IMG/VR virus record: IMGVR_UViG_3300017763_000005
Location: 1 to 64,000 of that record
Reading direction: 5' to 3' (one strand)
DNA: 64,000 bases
DNA from: a virus
The notes under the pieces are model-generated. The model had not been told where the DNA came from and did no database searches. It worked only from the letters and a program-made list of their open reading frames with translations. Shown here in pieces: positions 50,971-58,875 of the stretch. Position numbers and translations under genes: made by a program. Each line of letters starts with the position of its first letter. Positions within the stretch are counted from its first letter, which is position 1.

Positions 50971-51237
50971 TTATCTTCTCCTGCCTTTTTGAGGCTTCAT
51001 GTATGCATCATTGATGCGTTGTAATTTACGAGTTCTACTAATAGCTTCGGCTTTTTTGCGTTGCCTTCTTTGAGCTGGTTTTTCGTAGTACTGGCGTTCG
51101 CGTACTTCTTGTACGATGCCTGCTTTCTCACAGGCTTTTTTAAATTTGCGAAGTCCTACATCAAAAGGCATTTCCTTTTGAGGACGTTTATCTCGCGGGT
51201 TTCGATTGGGCCTTGGCCTTAAATCAATACTGGGCAT
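50971..51237 (-). CDS. rpsU: Ribosomal protein bS21
   Basis: 88 residues. [20 protein letters not shown], then [20 protein letters not shown] and a basic tail are the bS21 family throughout. The host form is about 70 residues; this one has an extra basic Pro/Arg/Asn-rich start (residues 1-22). bS21 sits beside the anti-Shine-Dalgarno on the 30S subunit and helps initiation; phage copies could favour phage messages. Phage bS21 has been reported from marine phages. It is first after an early promoter and precedes uvsX. Confidence 0.95.
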   Translation of the reverse strand: MPSIDLRPRPNRNPRDKRPQKEMPFDVGLRKFKKACEKAGIVQEVRERQYYEKPAQRRQRKKAEAISRTRKLQRINDAYMKPQKGRRR

Positions 51238-51269
51238 ATATTCTCCGTGTTTTATTTCTCATTGTATAT

Positions 51270-51298
51270 ATTATACCATAAAATCAGTGAGTTGTAAA
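51270..51298 (-). promoter_or_regulatory. Early promoter of bS21-uvsX-gp41
   Basis: TTTACA at 51298-51293, TATAAT at 51275-51270, 17-base spacer with TGG before the -10. It overlaps the 3' end of the methyltransferase gene. Confidence 0.85.
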
Positions 51299-52458
51299 CT
51301 GTTTTTTTCATATTCATAGGTTCTTTTTTTATTGTCTTGAACTAAGAATTGAGTATCTACTAACTCAAGGTTATTATTTAAATATTCTTTAACCATACGT
51401 GCTGGATGTTCAGCTGTCGTTACAGGTACATTTTGACATATATGATTTAAAGATCTTTTTGCATCAAGCAATACAAAGTTAAATGGTAACTTCATAAGCG
51501 ATAAAGCTTCTCTTACTGTTAAGTAACGATCTTCATCTGGATGTGTTAAGCAAGTTGGCATATGTCCAACAAAAGCTCCTATTTTATCTTTAGGAATCTC
51601 TGTTGTTTTTCTCATGATATTACCACCCGCTTTAAGTTTATGATATTGTCTATCGCATTTCTTTGCTACATTCTCAAAACCGTTTGCTCTCATCCATTTA
51701 GCAACTTCTTTGTAGGTTGTTCTTTCTTCTATGTAATCCATAGGGTTAGTTGTCTTTTCTATTTTATTTTGAAATTCACTGTGGGATATACCACCTTCCA
51801 ACTCCTCTAATACATATTTATAGTATGGCTCTTCTGAAGGAGTCTTATCGTTACAAAGTATTTGACTCATTGGATCATTATCGCAGCGTTTTACTTCTCT
51901 TATATCATCAGCAATCATAGTTGGTTTTTCTAATACATAATCAAATAATGGTACTTGATCTCCTTTCCAAAAGAAATAAAATGTACGATCTCTTACTTGA
52001 CTTAATCCATGTAATATTGATTTTGTTTTAAAGATACTAAATGTATATCCATGTTCTTCTCCAATCTTTCTTAATCTTCGAACTACTGGTTCTCCCATCT
52101 TACTTGCTAACCTAGGAGCATTCTCTCCCCAAAAGACTTTTGGTTGAACCTCACCAAGTACATATTCTGCAGACTTATACATCCATTCGTTCATAGGATT
52201 ATTACTCGAAGCAGATGGACTAAGTGAGCTGAGCCCTGCACATGGGCATACAGTATTAATCACATCAACTTTTTCTGTGTAACTCGCTCCCTCTGAGAGG
52301 TTCAAATATGGGACACTATGGTTGTAATAATTGTTTAAGTGACTTTCATTAGCTTGAAATCCCTCAAACGTTAAGAAATACTTTGGCTTTTCTCCAAAGA
52401 CATTTTCCATTGCTATTGTTTCTCCACCTATTAGTGGTACTATACTTGCGTAACTCAT
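51271..52458 (-). CDS. DNA cytosine-C5 methyltransferase-like protein
   Basis: 395 residues from the ATG at 52458, which overlaps the upstream stop by 4 bases. C5-methyltransferase motifs in order: CPCAGLSSLS with the catalytic Cys (motif IV), WGENAPRL (motif VI, ENV-like), LSQVRDRTFYFFW (motif VIII, QxRxR), DRYLTVREALSLMKLPFNFV (motif IX) and TAEHPARMVKEYL (motif X). It may methylate or otherwise modify C5 of cytosine in DNA; in a phage that makes hydroxymethyl-dCMP its real reaction is open. The last residues (SLQLTDFMV) resemble clamp-binding tails. It ends a five-gene coupled operon. Confidence 0.85.
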   Translation of the reverse strand: MSYASIVPLIGGETIAMENVFGEKPKYFLTFEGFQANESHLNNYYNHSVPYLNLSEGASYTEKVDVINTVCPCAGLSSLSPSASSNNPMNEWMYKSAEYVLGEVQPKVFWGENAPRLASKMGEPVVRRLRKIGEEHGYTFSIFKTKSILHGLSQVRDRTFYFFWKGDQVPLFDYVLEKPTMIADDIREVKRCDNDPMSQILCNDKTPSEEPYYKYVLEELEGGISHSEFQNKIEKTTNPMDYIEERTTYKEVAKWMRANGFENVAKKCDRQYHKLKAGGNIMRKTTEIPKDKIGAFVGHMPTCLTHPDEDRYLTVREALSLMKLPFNFVLLDAKRSLNHICQNVPVTTAEHPARMVKEYLNNNLELVDTQFLVQDNKKRTYEYEKNSLQLTDFMV

Positions 52459-53435
52459 CCGAAAAACTCCTCTAATCCTTGAGGTTCCATTCCATTCCAA
52501 TGTGGATAGAACTCTCTTGATAAATGTATTGATTGTGGCTTCTCCATATATTTAAAATCGAGCTTGCCTTCTTGATTGTATAAGTACTCAGTCCATCTTA
52601 TAATACCATATTGTTTTTCAATATAGTCATTAAACTGATTTCTCCAATCGTTTCTTTCTTTCCATGAACCATAAAATGGTTGACCTTTATAGAAACCTGA
52701 TTGTGGTATTCTTCTACTGACATCTTCAATTGGAAGCAACTCATAAATTTTAGCTTTATACTTACTTGCTTCTTCAATATATCTATCAGCCAAATCTTCT
52801 ACCTTTTGTTCTAATCTTATTGCATGATGACGAACATCAATATTACCAAAATAACATTCAAGCTCGTCGTATTCATGTGGTATGAATGTATCAAATCCTT
52901 CATTGATAGCTCCATTCAAAGTTTTAAATGGAACACTGTTGACTGTCCAGCCTGGACGATACATACATATTGAATGACTATCGCCAATAACTAGTTTACG
53001 AGTTGGATTGATATAGTCTACTCTTTCAGCTTCATTAAACATTCTTTCTAGATTTTTTAAGTCTACATCATGCCATTCTGGCTGAACCTCTTTTTTAGCC
53101 GATTCCAGTTTTGATTTAACCATTTCGTGGTACGGCGGGAAGTCGATTCCAATGGAATAGACTTTACCTTTGAACTGAGAAAAATTAACAGTGTTCTTAA
53201 CATAAGGAAAACCGTATACGCCACCAAACATATTAATTCCACCACTCCAATCAGTACCATGATAGACCCAAAGGTTATCATAAATATTATGGTCTTCAAT
53301 TTCTCCACCGTAGTTAACATCGCAGTTTCCATATTTCTCCTTTATCATATCTCCATACATTACTCCAGCAGCACCTCTATGAGAACCTGGTCTCTTTGCT
53401 ATTGGAATAAATGGACAATTAATTATATTTTTCAT
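52455..53435 (-). CDS. Conserved phage protein with GDSH (SGNH-like) motif and clamp-binding-like tail
   Basis: 326 residues: IAKRPGSHRGAAGVMYGDMI, a WVYHGTDWSGGINMFGGVYG segment, then PTRKLVIGDSHSICMYRPGW with a GDSH block like the first motif of SGNH/GDSL hydrolases, and DVRHHAIRL. The C-terminus ends GMEPQGLEEFFG, a LxxFF tail like those of DNA polymerase and the 53432 gene. It probably acts on DNA or on a nucleotide-linked group. It overlaps both neighbours by 4 bases. Similar proteins occur in marine myophages as I recall, without known function. Confidence 0.75.
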   Translation of the reverse strand: MKNIINCPFIPIAKRPGSHRGAAGVMYGDMIKEKYGNCDVNYGGEIEDHNIYDNLWVYHGTDWSGGINMFGGVYGFPYVKNTVNFSQFKGKVYSIGIDFPPYHEMVKSKLESAKKEVQPEWHDVDLKNLERMFNEAERVDYINPTRKLVIGDSHSICMYRPGWTVNSVPFKTLNGAINEGFDTFIPHEYDELECYFGNIDVRHHAIRLEQKVEDLADRYIEEASKYKAKIYELLPIEDVSRRIPQSGFYKGQPFYGSWKERNDWRNQFNDYIEKQYGIIRWTEYLYNQEGKLDFKYMEKPQSIHLSREFYPHWNGMEPQGLEEFFG

Positions 53436-54496
53436 TCAAAAAACTCCGTGAGTGTATTAGTTTTTTGTACTCTTGCTACACGTCTACGTGCGCAAGCTTT
53501 TTCATCTTCTCTTATTTGAAGGTATACTCCAAACTGACATGATAGAACTTCTGTTCCATAATACTTAAGAGAATCTTGTTCGTATTGAAACAATTTAGTT
53601 CCATCTTTCTTATCGATATTAAATGCTTCAGGATGAAAGACCACATCTTTTGTAAGTCCAATCTCATCTGCATTTTCTCTCATAAAATAAATTGCTTCAT
53701 CATATAGTTTCTTTGGAGCATCAGGCCACATAAGTTCTATTGTATAAACTGCTCCTGGTCCAGGCGCTACAAATCTTTGATCATGATGATACCTCATTTG
53801 TGGTAATACTGAAGATGAAGCTGCTCCGTGAAATCCGTAGTAATGTCCTATACCAGGCTGTTCTCTTAAAAGATTATATATCTCTGACATATGATCACAG
53901 AGTTGCATACGTTCTAAGAATCCAGTATCTCTAAATGAAGATACCCATTCACATACATCAACTGGATGAAACTTTCTATTTGGTTCGTTATACTTTCTTC
54001 TACAATGGTTTCTACCAGCTGTTTGAATAGAAGTATGTAATTCAGTCGTTCCCCATATTGGTTGTTTATTTGCAATTGCTTTATCTAAATTCTGTCTTAT
54101 TGATTGAATATAATCTTTGTCTTCATCTGCAAATCTATCAAAGTCTACAAATACATTATCTTCTCCTGAAGCTAAGAAGTGAACTCCTCTCCCTCCATAA
54201 AAATGAGATATAAAAGTATTACCAACAATATTCATTATTGAAGTATCTAAACTTGCAATCTCTTGACCAATAAATCTCATACGATCATCAAGTGTAATTG
54301 TTGGATGAAAATATTCTACATCTTCTCCAAGACCAAAGTCTGCATCTCCATGTCGATTAACAGCTTCATATGTTTCATCGATATAACCAAGTTGAATACC
54401 TGATCTTTGATTGACTTTATATAAGAACCAATTGAACTCTTTCATGAGTTCTTTATCGTAGTTCCACCAATCGTAATTATATTTAATACTTGACAC
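53432..54496 (-). CDS. Hydroxymethyl-pyrimidine modification protein (HMUDK-helical / aGPT-PPlase-like)
   Basis: 354 residues. The core QPGIGHYYGFHGAASSSVLP, then MRYHHDQRFVAPGPGAVYTI, and VLSCQFGVYLQIREDEKACA match by pattern the helical domain of 5-hydroxymethyl-dUMP DNA kinase and alpha-glutamyl/putrescinyl-thymine pyrophosphorylases (GFGxFxAYQ, AGPGA, CEFDKY-like). In other phages these act on hydroxymethylpyrimidines in DNA and install bulky groups. No P-loop kinase part is present. The C-terminus VQKTNTLTEFFE is a clamp-binding-like tail. It overlaps the HAD gene by 14 bases. Confidence 0.68.
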   Translation of the reverse strand: MSSIKYNYDWWNYDKELMKEFNWFLYKVNQRSGIQLGYIDETYEAVNRHGDADFGLGEDVEYFHPTITLDDRMRFIGQEIASLDTSIMNIVGNTFISHFYGGRGVHFLASGEDNVFVDFDRFADEDKDYIQSIRQNLDKAIANKQPIWGTTELHTSIQTAGRNHCRRKYNEPNRKFHPVDVCEWVSSFRDTGFLERMQLCDHMSEIYNLLREQPGIGHYYGFHGAASSSVLPQMRYHHDQRFVAPGPGAVYTIELMWPDAPKKLYDEAIYFMRENADEIGLTKDVVFHPEAFNIDKKDGTKLFQYEQDSLKYYGTEVLSCQFGVYLQIREDEKACARRRVARVQKTNTLTEFFE

Positions 54497-54863
54497 GTTC
54501 CTCGTTATCTCTTTTACAATGTACTATTGAGACGTTTGGACATCTCTTTCTAATTTCTTTAATTTGTATAGGATCATCTTCAAAATGCATTTGAACTTCT
54601 ATACCAAGATCTTTTAACATATTAATCATTTGACCTTTAAAAATACCAGAAGCTTTTCTTCCATAAATTGAATTATCATAACGGTCAAGTGGATTCATAT
54701 ATACGGTATTATATATGCCTCTTGAATGTAGCATTTTTTCTGTAGCTTCTCTATCATGATACGGCCGCCCCGTAAGAATTATGTCATTCTCACAGGGTCT
54801 TACGCCGGTGACGTCTTCGCCAAAATAGATCACACCATCAATGTCAAAACTATTAACTTTCAT
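54483..54863 (-). CDS. Small HAD-family phosphatase
   Basis: 126 residues. MKVNSFDIDGVIYFGEDVTG has the DxDG nucleophile motif, ILTGRPY motif II, and HFEDDPIQIKEIRKR the acidic motif IV. A minimal HAD fold without a cap, likely a phosphatase for a small phosphate ester. Directly after inositol-phosphate synthase and overlapping it by 11 bases, it could release inositol from its phosphate; that substrate is inferred from context only. Confidence 0.8.
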   Translation of the reverse strand: MKVNSFDIDGVIYFGEDVTGVRPCENDIILTGRPYHDREATEKMLHSRGIYNTVYMNPLDRYDNSIYGRKASGIFKGQMINMLKDLGIEVQMHFEDDPIQIKEIRKRCPNVSIVHCKRDNEERVKY

Positions 54864-56145
54864 AATCAGTTTGACCAGCTTGGAAGGTGAAAGGCAAGTC
54901 TTTAGCCTTTGGTCTATTTTCCTTGAGCTGAGGTTTAGTCATGTCTGTAATGACTCTTCTCGCTAAGGCGTCACATTCAAATTTAGCATCCTCAGTTTTT
55001 AACTGTACTGGAGGAGTCTTTTGAGTCCAAGCTGATGGTCCTCTTAGATATCCAACAATACCCATTTCTGATGCTACCTTACAAAATCTAATTGCTGAAA
55101 CAACAACTCCACCAGAGTTTGGCGAATCTTGAACTGAAAGTCTTGCTGACATTTCGTATCTTGCTCCTGCAAATCCATAAGCAACCATATCAAAGTTTGC
55201 TATCTTATTATCAGATGAAATAAAATCTCCACCTGGTTTTTGTTGAACAGTAAGAGATGGACCAGCAAATAAAGTCATACCTGCTGTAGACTCATCTCTT
55301 ACAATATTCTGACCTTTAAGAACATTTTCTTTTGAGATATGTTTGTTTTTTAATCTATATTGTTTAGCCATATTTAAGAAGTCAGTATTAGCTGTTCTTC
55401 CTGTTCTAATATGTTCTTGACCTTGTGTAGATCCAGCTGCCATATTCATTTGAATATGTTGAGTAATCATAAGTCCTGAATCAAGCATTGCACCTTGTAA
55501 AACTTCTGACATTCTTGAAGCTCCCCAAGCTGATCTCATATCTGATCCAATGAAACTTAAACCAGCATCTATAAATCTTTGTTCAACTTCTAATGCATCA
55601 TCAGTTGAAATTAATGTAGGAATACAATTAACAAAATGTACTCCAGCTGCAACTGCGACATCAATCCAATATCTTGATGCTTCTTCTGATCCTACTGGTA
55701 AGTAATTAATAAGTACGTCTACATTATGATACTGTAATAACTCAACTGTTCTATCGAACGATTCAGCTGGAACAGCTCCATTTACAAATGTGACTTCATC
55801 TGGATAGTCATGCATATGTGGTGCTATCCCGTCCATTTCTGGAGCTGAATAGACCATTGCGTCTTTATGTACGCATGAACTATTTGATGTAGTAGTAATT
55901 TTATCGACATGATCCATAGCACAATTAGGTTGAGCTCGTAAAGCTTTTGCTAATTTCTTATTTACTTTTCTCTTATCGATATCAAATCCAACGACAAATT
56001 CTATATCGTGTACTGAATATCCTCCGATATCTTCATACATAAGACCTATTTTATCTTCTGGATTTTCGTTATAATATTGAATTCCCTCTACGAGAGACTT
56101 CGCACATGATCCGACACCTATGATGCCTGCTTTTATTTTTGACAT
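54853..56145 (-). CDS. Myo-inositol-1-phosphate synthase
   Basis: 430 residues. A Rossmann start (KAGIIGVGSCAKSLVEGIQY), FVVGFDIDKRKVNKKLAKAL, VLINYLPVGSEEASRYWIDV, NCIPTLIST and the C-terminal LSVQDSPNSGGVVVSAIRFC match bacterial/archaeal-type inositol-3-phosphate synthases, which turn glucose-6-phosphate into inositol phosphate with NAD. AAGGAG lies 8 bases before the ATG. It begins a five-gene coupled operon with DNA-modification-type genes. A role in DNA modification, or in making a compatible solute or lipid head group, are the main options. Confidence 0.93.
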   Translation of the reverse strand: MSKIKAGIIGVGSCAKSLVEGIQYYNENPEDKIGLMYEDIGGYSVHDIEFVVGFDIDKRKVNKKLAKALRAQPNCAMDHVDKITTTSNSSCVHKDAMVYSAPEMDGIAPHMHDYPDEVTFVNGAVPAESFDRTVELLQYHNVDVLINYLPVGSEEASRYWIDVAVAAGVHFVNCIPTLISTDDALEVEQRFIDAGLSFIGSDMRSAWGASRMSEVLQGAMLDSGLMITQHIQMNMAAGSTQGQEHIRTGRTANTDFLNMAKQYRLKNKHISKENVLKGQNIVRDESTAGMTLFAGPSLTVQQKPGGDFISSDNKIANFDMVAYGFAGARYEMSARLSVQDSPNSGGVVVSAIRFCKVASEMGIVGYLRGPSAWTQKTPPVQLKTEDAKFECDALARRVITDMTKPQLKENRPKAKDLPFTFQAGQTDYES

Positions 56146-56178
56146 AATTTTTCTCCTTGTTTATATCAGTTTATTTGA

Positions 56179-56214
56179 GTGAGAAATTTGGCTGGGAGAC
56201 CCAGAGTAGCTCAC
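56179..56214 (-). promoter_or_regulatory. Structured leader before inositol-phosphate synthase
   Basis: Inner hairpin CTGGG-TCT-CCCAG and outer GTGAG/CTCAC arms, in the gap before the synthase gene. No T-run follows directly. It could be a regulatory leader or a processed junction between the membrane gene and the modification operon. Confidence 0.45.
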
Positions 56215-56519
56215 TATATACTATTAGTTATAACACTTATCAAGCCACTTCCTAAGATGAGACATGCTGCTGTGTTTAAAATTATCAACGCTCTATCTTT
56301 CCAGATAAGAGCTACTACTAACCAACCGAAACATCCTATTAAGGAAAAGGTTTGATCGTAGATCGCAAGATCAGGACTTGATCTTACTGCCATTGCCAAT
56401 AAAAGAATAGCAGATGCTACCCATTTTATATACCAATCGATTGTATACTTAGGAGTTGCACTCTTAAATATACGTTTTGAATTCTCTAATTCTTTTGCGT
56501 CAAACTTTGATTGACTCAT
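56214..56519 (-). CDS. Three-span membrane protein (DUF6552-like)
   Basis: 101 residues: a polar start, then three hydrophobic segments at about 28-45 (YIKWVASAILLLAMAV), 55-73 (QTFSLIGCFGWLVVALIW) and 77-98 (ALIILNTAACLILGSGLISV). Marine T4-like phages carry homologues (DUF6552 as I recall). It overlaps the dCMP deaminase gene by 20 bases. Function unknown. Confidence 0.7.
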   Translation of the reverse strand: MSQSKFDAKELENSKRIFKSATPKYTIDWYIKWVASAILLLAMAVRSSPDLAIYDQTFSLIGCFGWLVVALIWKDRALIILNTAACLILGSGLISVITNSI

Positions 56520-56961
56520 ATTCTATACCTGCTTCTTCAAATAATTGTTCTGTTAATGTATCGCTTTTATTCCAACGATCTGGAGTATCTTGAGAGAAAG
56601 CCATTACTCTTTTGACACCGACTTGGATAAGACCTTTTGCGCATTCGCTACAGGTTGGTAATCCGTGTACATATACTGTCGAGCCTTTTAAAGATACTCC
56701 ATTTGCTGCTGCATTGTAAATACAGTTCATTTCTGCATGTACTACATATTTGTATTTTTCTTCTCTGTCATTATATCTTTCTTCAGTATCTTCAATACCT
56801 CGTGGAAACCCATTATAGCCTTGAGCTATGATTTCTCCATTTTCTCCAATAGCAACTGCACCAATTTGTCGGCTTGGATCTTTTGACCACGTGCCAAAGT
56901 GCCATGCTAGAGCGAGATATCTCGTATCCCAATTACTTGATAAGGTCAAAGTGTCTTTCAT
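56500..56961 (-). CDS. cd: dCMP deaminase
   Basis: 153 residues from the ATG at 56961. Zinc site: His75-x-Glu77 (KYVVHAEMNCIYNA) and Cys104/Cys107 in LPTCSECAKG. PSRQIGAVAIGENGEIIAQG and YNGFPRGIEDT are standard for the family. It turns dCMP into dUMP on the way to dTMP and is usually controlled by dCTP and dTTP. Next to dCMP hydroxymethylase it splits the dCMP pool between T and modified C. It overlaps gp42 by 29 bases. Confidence 0.93.
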   Translation of the reverse strand: MKDTLTLSSNWDTRYLALAWHFGTWSKDPSRQIGAVAIGENGEIIAQGYNGFPRGIEDTEERYNDREEKYKYVVHAEMNCIYNAAANGVSLKGSTVYVHGLPTCSECAKGLIQVGVKRVMAFSQDTPDRWNKSDTLTEQLFEEAGIEYESIKV

Positions 56962-57613
56962 ATACGTGTAAGTTTTGTACTTGCCAGTGAATATCACCTA
57001 AGCCAATATGACCTAGTACTTTTTCTTTATTAAGATCTGATGCTAAGTTAACGAGTACTTGTTTTTGCCAAGCATAATCGTTTTTATAACCAAACACTAC
57101 ATCATTAGATCTCATTTGAACTACACAATGTAGTTCTCTATTTCTAATATAATACGTTACTGCATTAGTACAAATAAAATCGTTTTTACCATTCTCATCA
57201 AATTCAAACCAGATGCTTGGTCTTTGATAGACCATACTTGCTCGTCTTGAATCAATATTGTATGTAAGTTCATTTAATACTTGTTGATATTGACAATGAA
57301 ACTTAGGACTATAAATGAGATGACCATAATTAGAATTGATTTCACCATGAATATTAGCAGTTGATTGCCAAGCTTTTGGTGGTTCTTTATCTCCTTCAGG
57401 ATAGATATCAGTTATATTCGTTGATTCAGATTGATACCAATCGAGTTCAGCTTTAATATATTCTCTGTTTGGAGTACCAAAGATTGCTGGTTTATCAGCA
57501 AGAAATGATGCACCAATAATTTCTACAGTCTTACATCCAGTTTTATCTGTTGTAAACTGTTTTGATTCAAGAGCATTAACAAATATCTCTGCGATATCTT
57601 TAGTCGTCTGCAT
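56933..57613 (-). CDS. 42: dCMP hydroxymethylase gp42
   Basis: 226 residues from the ATG at 57613 (AGGA upstream). It follows T4 gp42 closely: TVEIIGASFLADKPAIFGTP, IHGEINSNYG, DSRRASMVYQRPSIWFEF, and catalytic Cys148 in FICTNAVTYYIRN. MRSNDVVFGYKNDYAWQKQV places Asp179 where thymidylate synthases have the dUMP-selecting Asn, so the substrate is dCMP and the product 5-hydroxymethyl-dCMP, using methylene-tetrahydrofolate. In T4 this builds hydroxymethylcytosine DNA. It begins a nucleotide group with dCMP deaminase downstream. Confidence 0.93.
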   Translation of the reverse strand: MQTTKDIAEIFVNALESKQFTTDKTGCKTVEIIGASFLADKPAIFGTPNREYIKAELDWYQSESTNITDIYPEGDKEPPKAWQSTANIHGEINSNYGHLIYSPKFHCQYQQVLNELTYNIDSRRASMVYQRPSIWFEFDENGKNDFICTNAVTYYIRNRELHCVVQMRSNDVVFGYKNDYAWQKQVLVNLASDLNKEKVLGHIGLGDIHWQVQNLHVYERHFDLIK

Positions 57614-57929
57614 TTTGAATCCTGTTATTGAACATATCTCTATTTGGATCTTGGCCTTCCATTTTACCACGAGCATAAGCAACTGCAAAAGAACAATAGT
57701 TAATCATGTCTTTATAAGTATCTTCAATGCTTTCGAAGTTTGGTTCATCGGTTGATTCAAGCAATGATGTTGCTCGCATAATTTTACCAAGAATGATATC
57801 ATGAATAGTATCAATGCCGCGTCTATAATGCATTGCTTGTACTACTGTAGATTCAGAGCTTTGGTAGTCTTGAGATTTTTTAGTTTGTAGTTCTGCACAT
57901 TCTTGCAGGACTCTTAGGCTTTCTTTCAT
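57600..57929 (-). CDS. All-helical DUF1599/MazG-like protein
   Basis: 109 residues: ECAELQTKKSQDYQSSESTV, MHYRRGIDTIHDIILGKIMR, then ESIEDTYKDMINYCSFAVAY. Acidic residues at E-x2-D and D-x3-D spacing resemble MazG-like nucleotide pyrophosphohydrolases (DUF1599 type, linked to modified nucleotides). Beside gp42 it could cleave unwanted dCTP or dUTP, as T4 gp56 does; this is inference. First after an early promoter. Confidence 0.7.
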   Translation of the reverse strand: MKESLRVLQECAELQTKKSQDYQSSESTVVQAMHYRRGIDTIHDIILGKIMRATSLLESTDEPNFESIEDTYKDMINYCSFAVAYARGKMEGQDPNRDMFNNRIQNADD

Positions 57930-57957
57930 AATGTCTCCATAATTTATTAATAGTTAT

Positions 57958-57986
57958 ATTATACCATACTTTAGCGTAAATGTAAA
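57958..57986 (-). promoter_or_regulatory. Early promoter of the gp42 nucleotide unit
   Basis: TTTACA at 57986-57981, TATAAT at 57963-57958, 17-base spacer with TGG before the -10. The -35 lies in the end of the 57971 gene. Confidence 0.85.
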
Positions 57987-58414
57987 CAAGTTTTTTCACT
58001 AAATTTAAATCCATCCCATTCATAGTATCCACCAAGTTTATAGTAGGTATTTTCTTTTGGATCGTTGACAAAGATCATAGCTTTATCTGCTGCAGGTTTG
58101 CCCCACAAGTCTAAATTTCTTCTATGCTCGTTAAGTCTTTGTAATACGCTTGGTATATATTGAGAAATTTTCGTAACCTTGACTTCTACCCATTTATTGT
58201 CAAGATCAATTACGTCTTGATACATAGCAGGATTATCTGTGTAACCAATTTTCTCAATTAGAAACCATTCAGCTGTATGACCATACTCAACGGTTTCTAT
58301 TATCTTTTCTAATGACCTTCCCTTACGTGTATTAGGATTATTAAATATTAATTCTGCTTCTGCTTTTGCTCTTTTATGAAGAGCCTCATTATCTAATTCG
58401 TTCTTATCAAACAT
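57971..58414 (-). CDS. Putative PD-(D/E)XK endonuclease
   Basis: 147 residues. Around residues 55-85, HTAEWFLIEKIGYTDNPAMY, then QDVIDLDNKWVEVKVTKIS, give an E...D...E-x-K arrangement typical of restriction-fold nucleases. The rest is mixed alpha/beta with KAMIFVNDPKENTYYK. Marine T4-like phages have this gene as a putative nuclease. It overlaps the SNase-like gene at 58414. Activity is predicted only. Confidence 0.7.
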   Translation of the reverse strand: MFDKNELDNEALHKRAKAEAELIFNNPNTRKGRSLEKIIETVEYGHTAEWFLIEKIGYTDNPAMYQDVIDLDNKWVEVKVTKISQYIPSVLQRLNEHRRNLDLWGKPAADKAMIFVNDPKENTYYKLGGYYEWDGFKFSEKTCLHLR

Positions 58415-58866
58415 TATGGCTTATATATTATCCCCTGTTCATTTAGAGCTGCTCTATTCCACATATGACCTTTAATAGTATCTTCTTTTGATTGTCCCAT
58501 GTATGGAACTGCATGATGATTATCCATCATAAGTTGATTAACACTTTTTTCAATATCAACTTCAAATACTGGATGACCTTCGGCATGTTTTTCTATTATA
58601 AAGATCTCTCCAATAATTCTTCCAAACTTACCTTTATCATGAACTATTAATTCAACTTCAGTTTCTTCTAATAAAGATGTAAGAAAATATTTTGCTTGTT
58701 TACCATAATACTTTTCTTCTAAGTCTCTTGTTCTTGACTCTGGAGTATCAATACCCATTAATCTTACTCTTTGTTTTTTCATCCATATACCAAAACCAAG
58801 ATCGATGTCTACATCAACTGTATCTCCATCTACGATTCGAGTAACGTCAACTTTATATCTGTACAT
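58414..58866 (-). CDS. Staphylococcal-nuclease-like thermonuclease
   Basis: 150 residues of the SNase family. VDVTRIVDGDTVDVDIDLGF, then VRLMGIDTPESRTRDLEEKY with Arg35, Asp40 and Glu43 at the positions of the staphylococcal enzyme, and KGKFGRIIGEIF with Arg83 in place of Arg87. A calcium-dependent endo/exonuclease for DNA and RNA. No signal peptide, so it works in the cytoplasm, probably on host nucleic acid. A late box lies 30 bases upstream. Confidence 0.92.
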   Translation of the reverse strand: MYRYKVDVTRIVDGDTVDVDIDLGFGIWMKKQRVRLMGIDTPESRTRDLEEKYYGKQAKYFLTSLLEETEVELIVHDKGKFGRIIGEIFIIEKHAEGHPVFEVDIEKSVNQLMMDNHHAVPYMGQSKEDTIKGHMWNRAALNEQGIIYKP

Positions 58867-58875
58867 TATTGTCTC

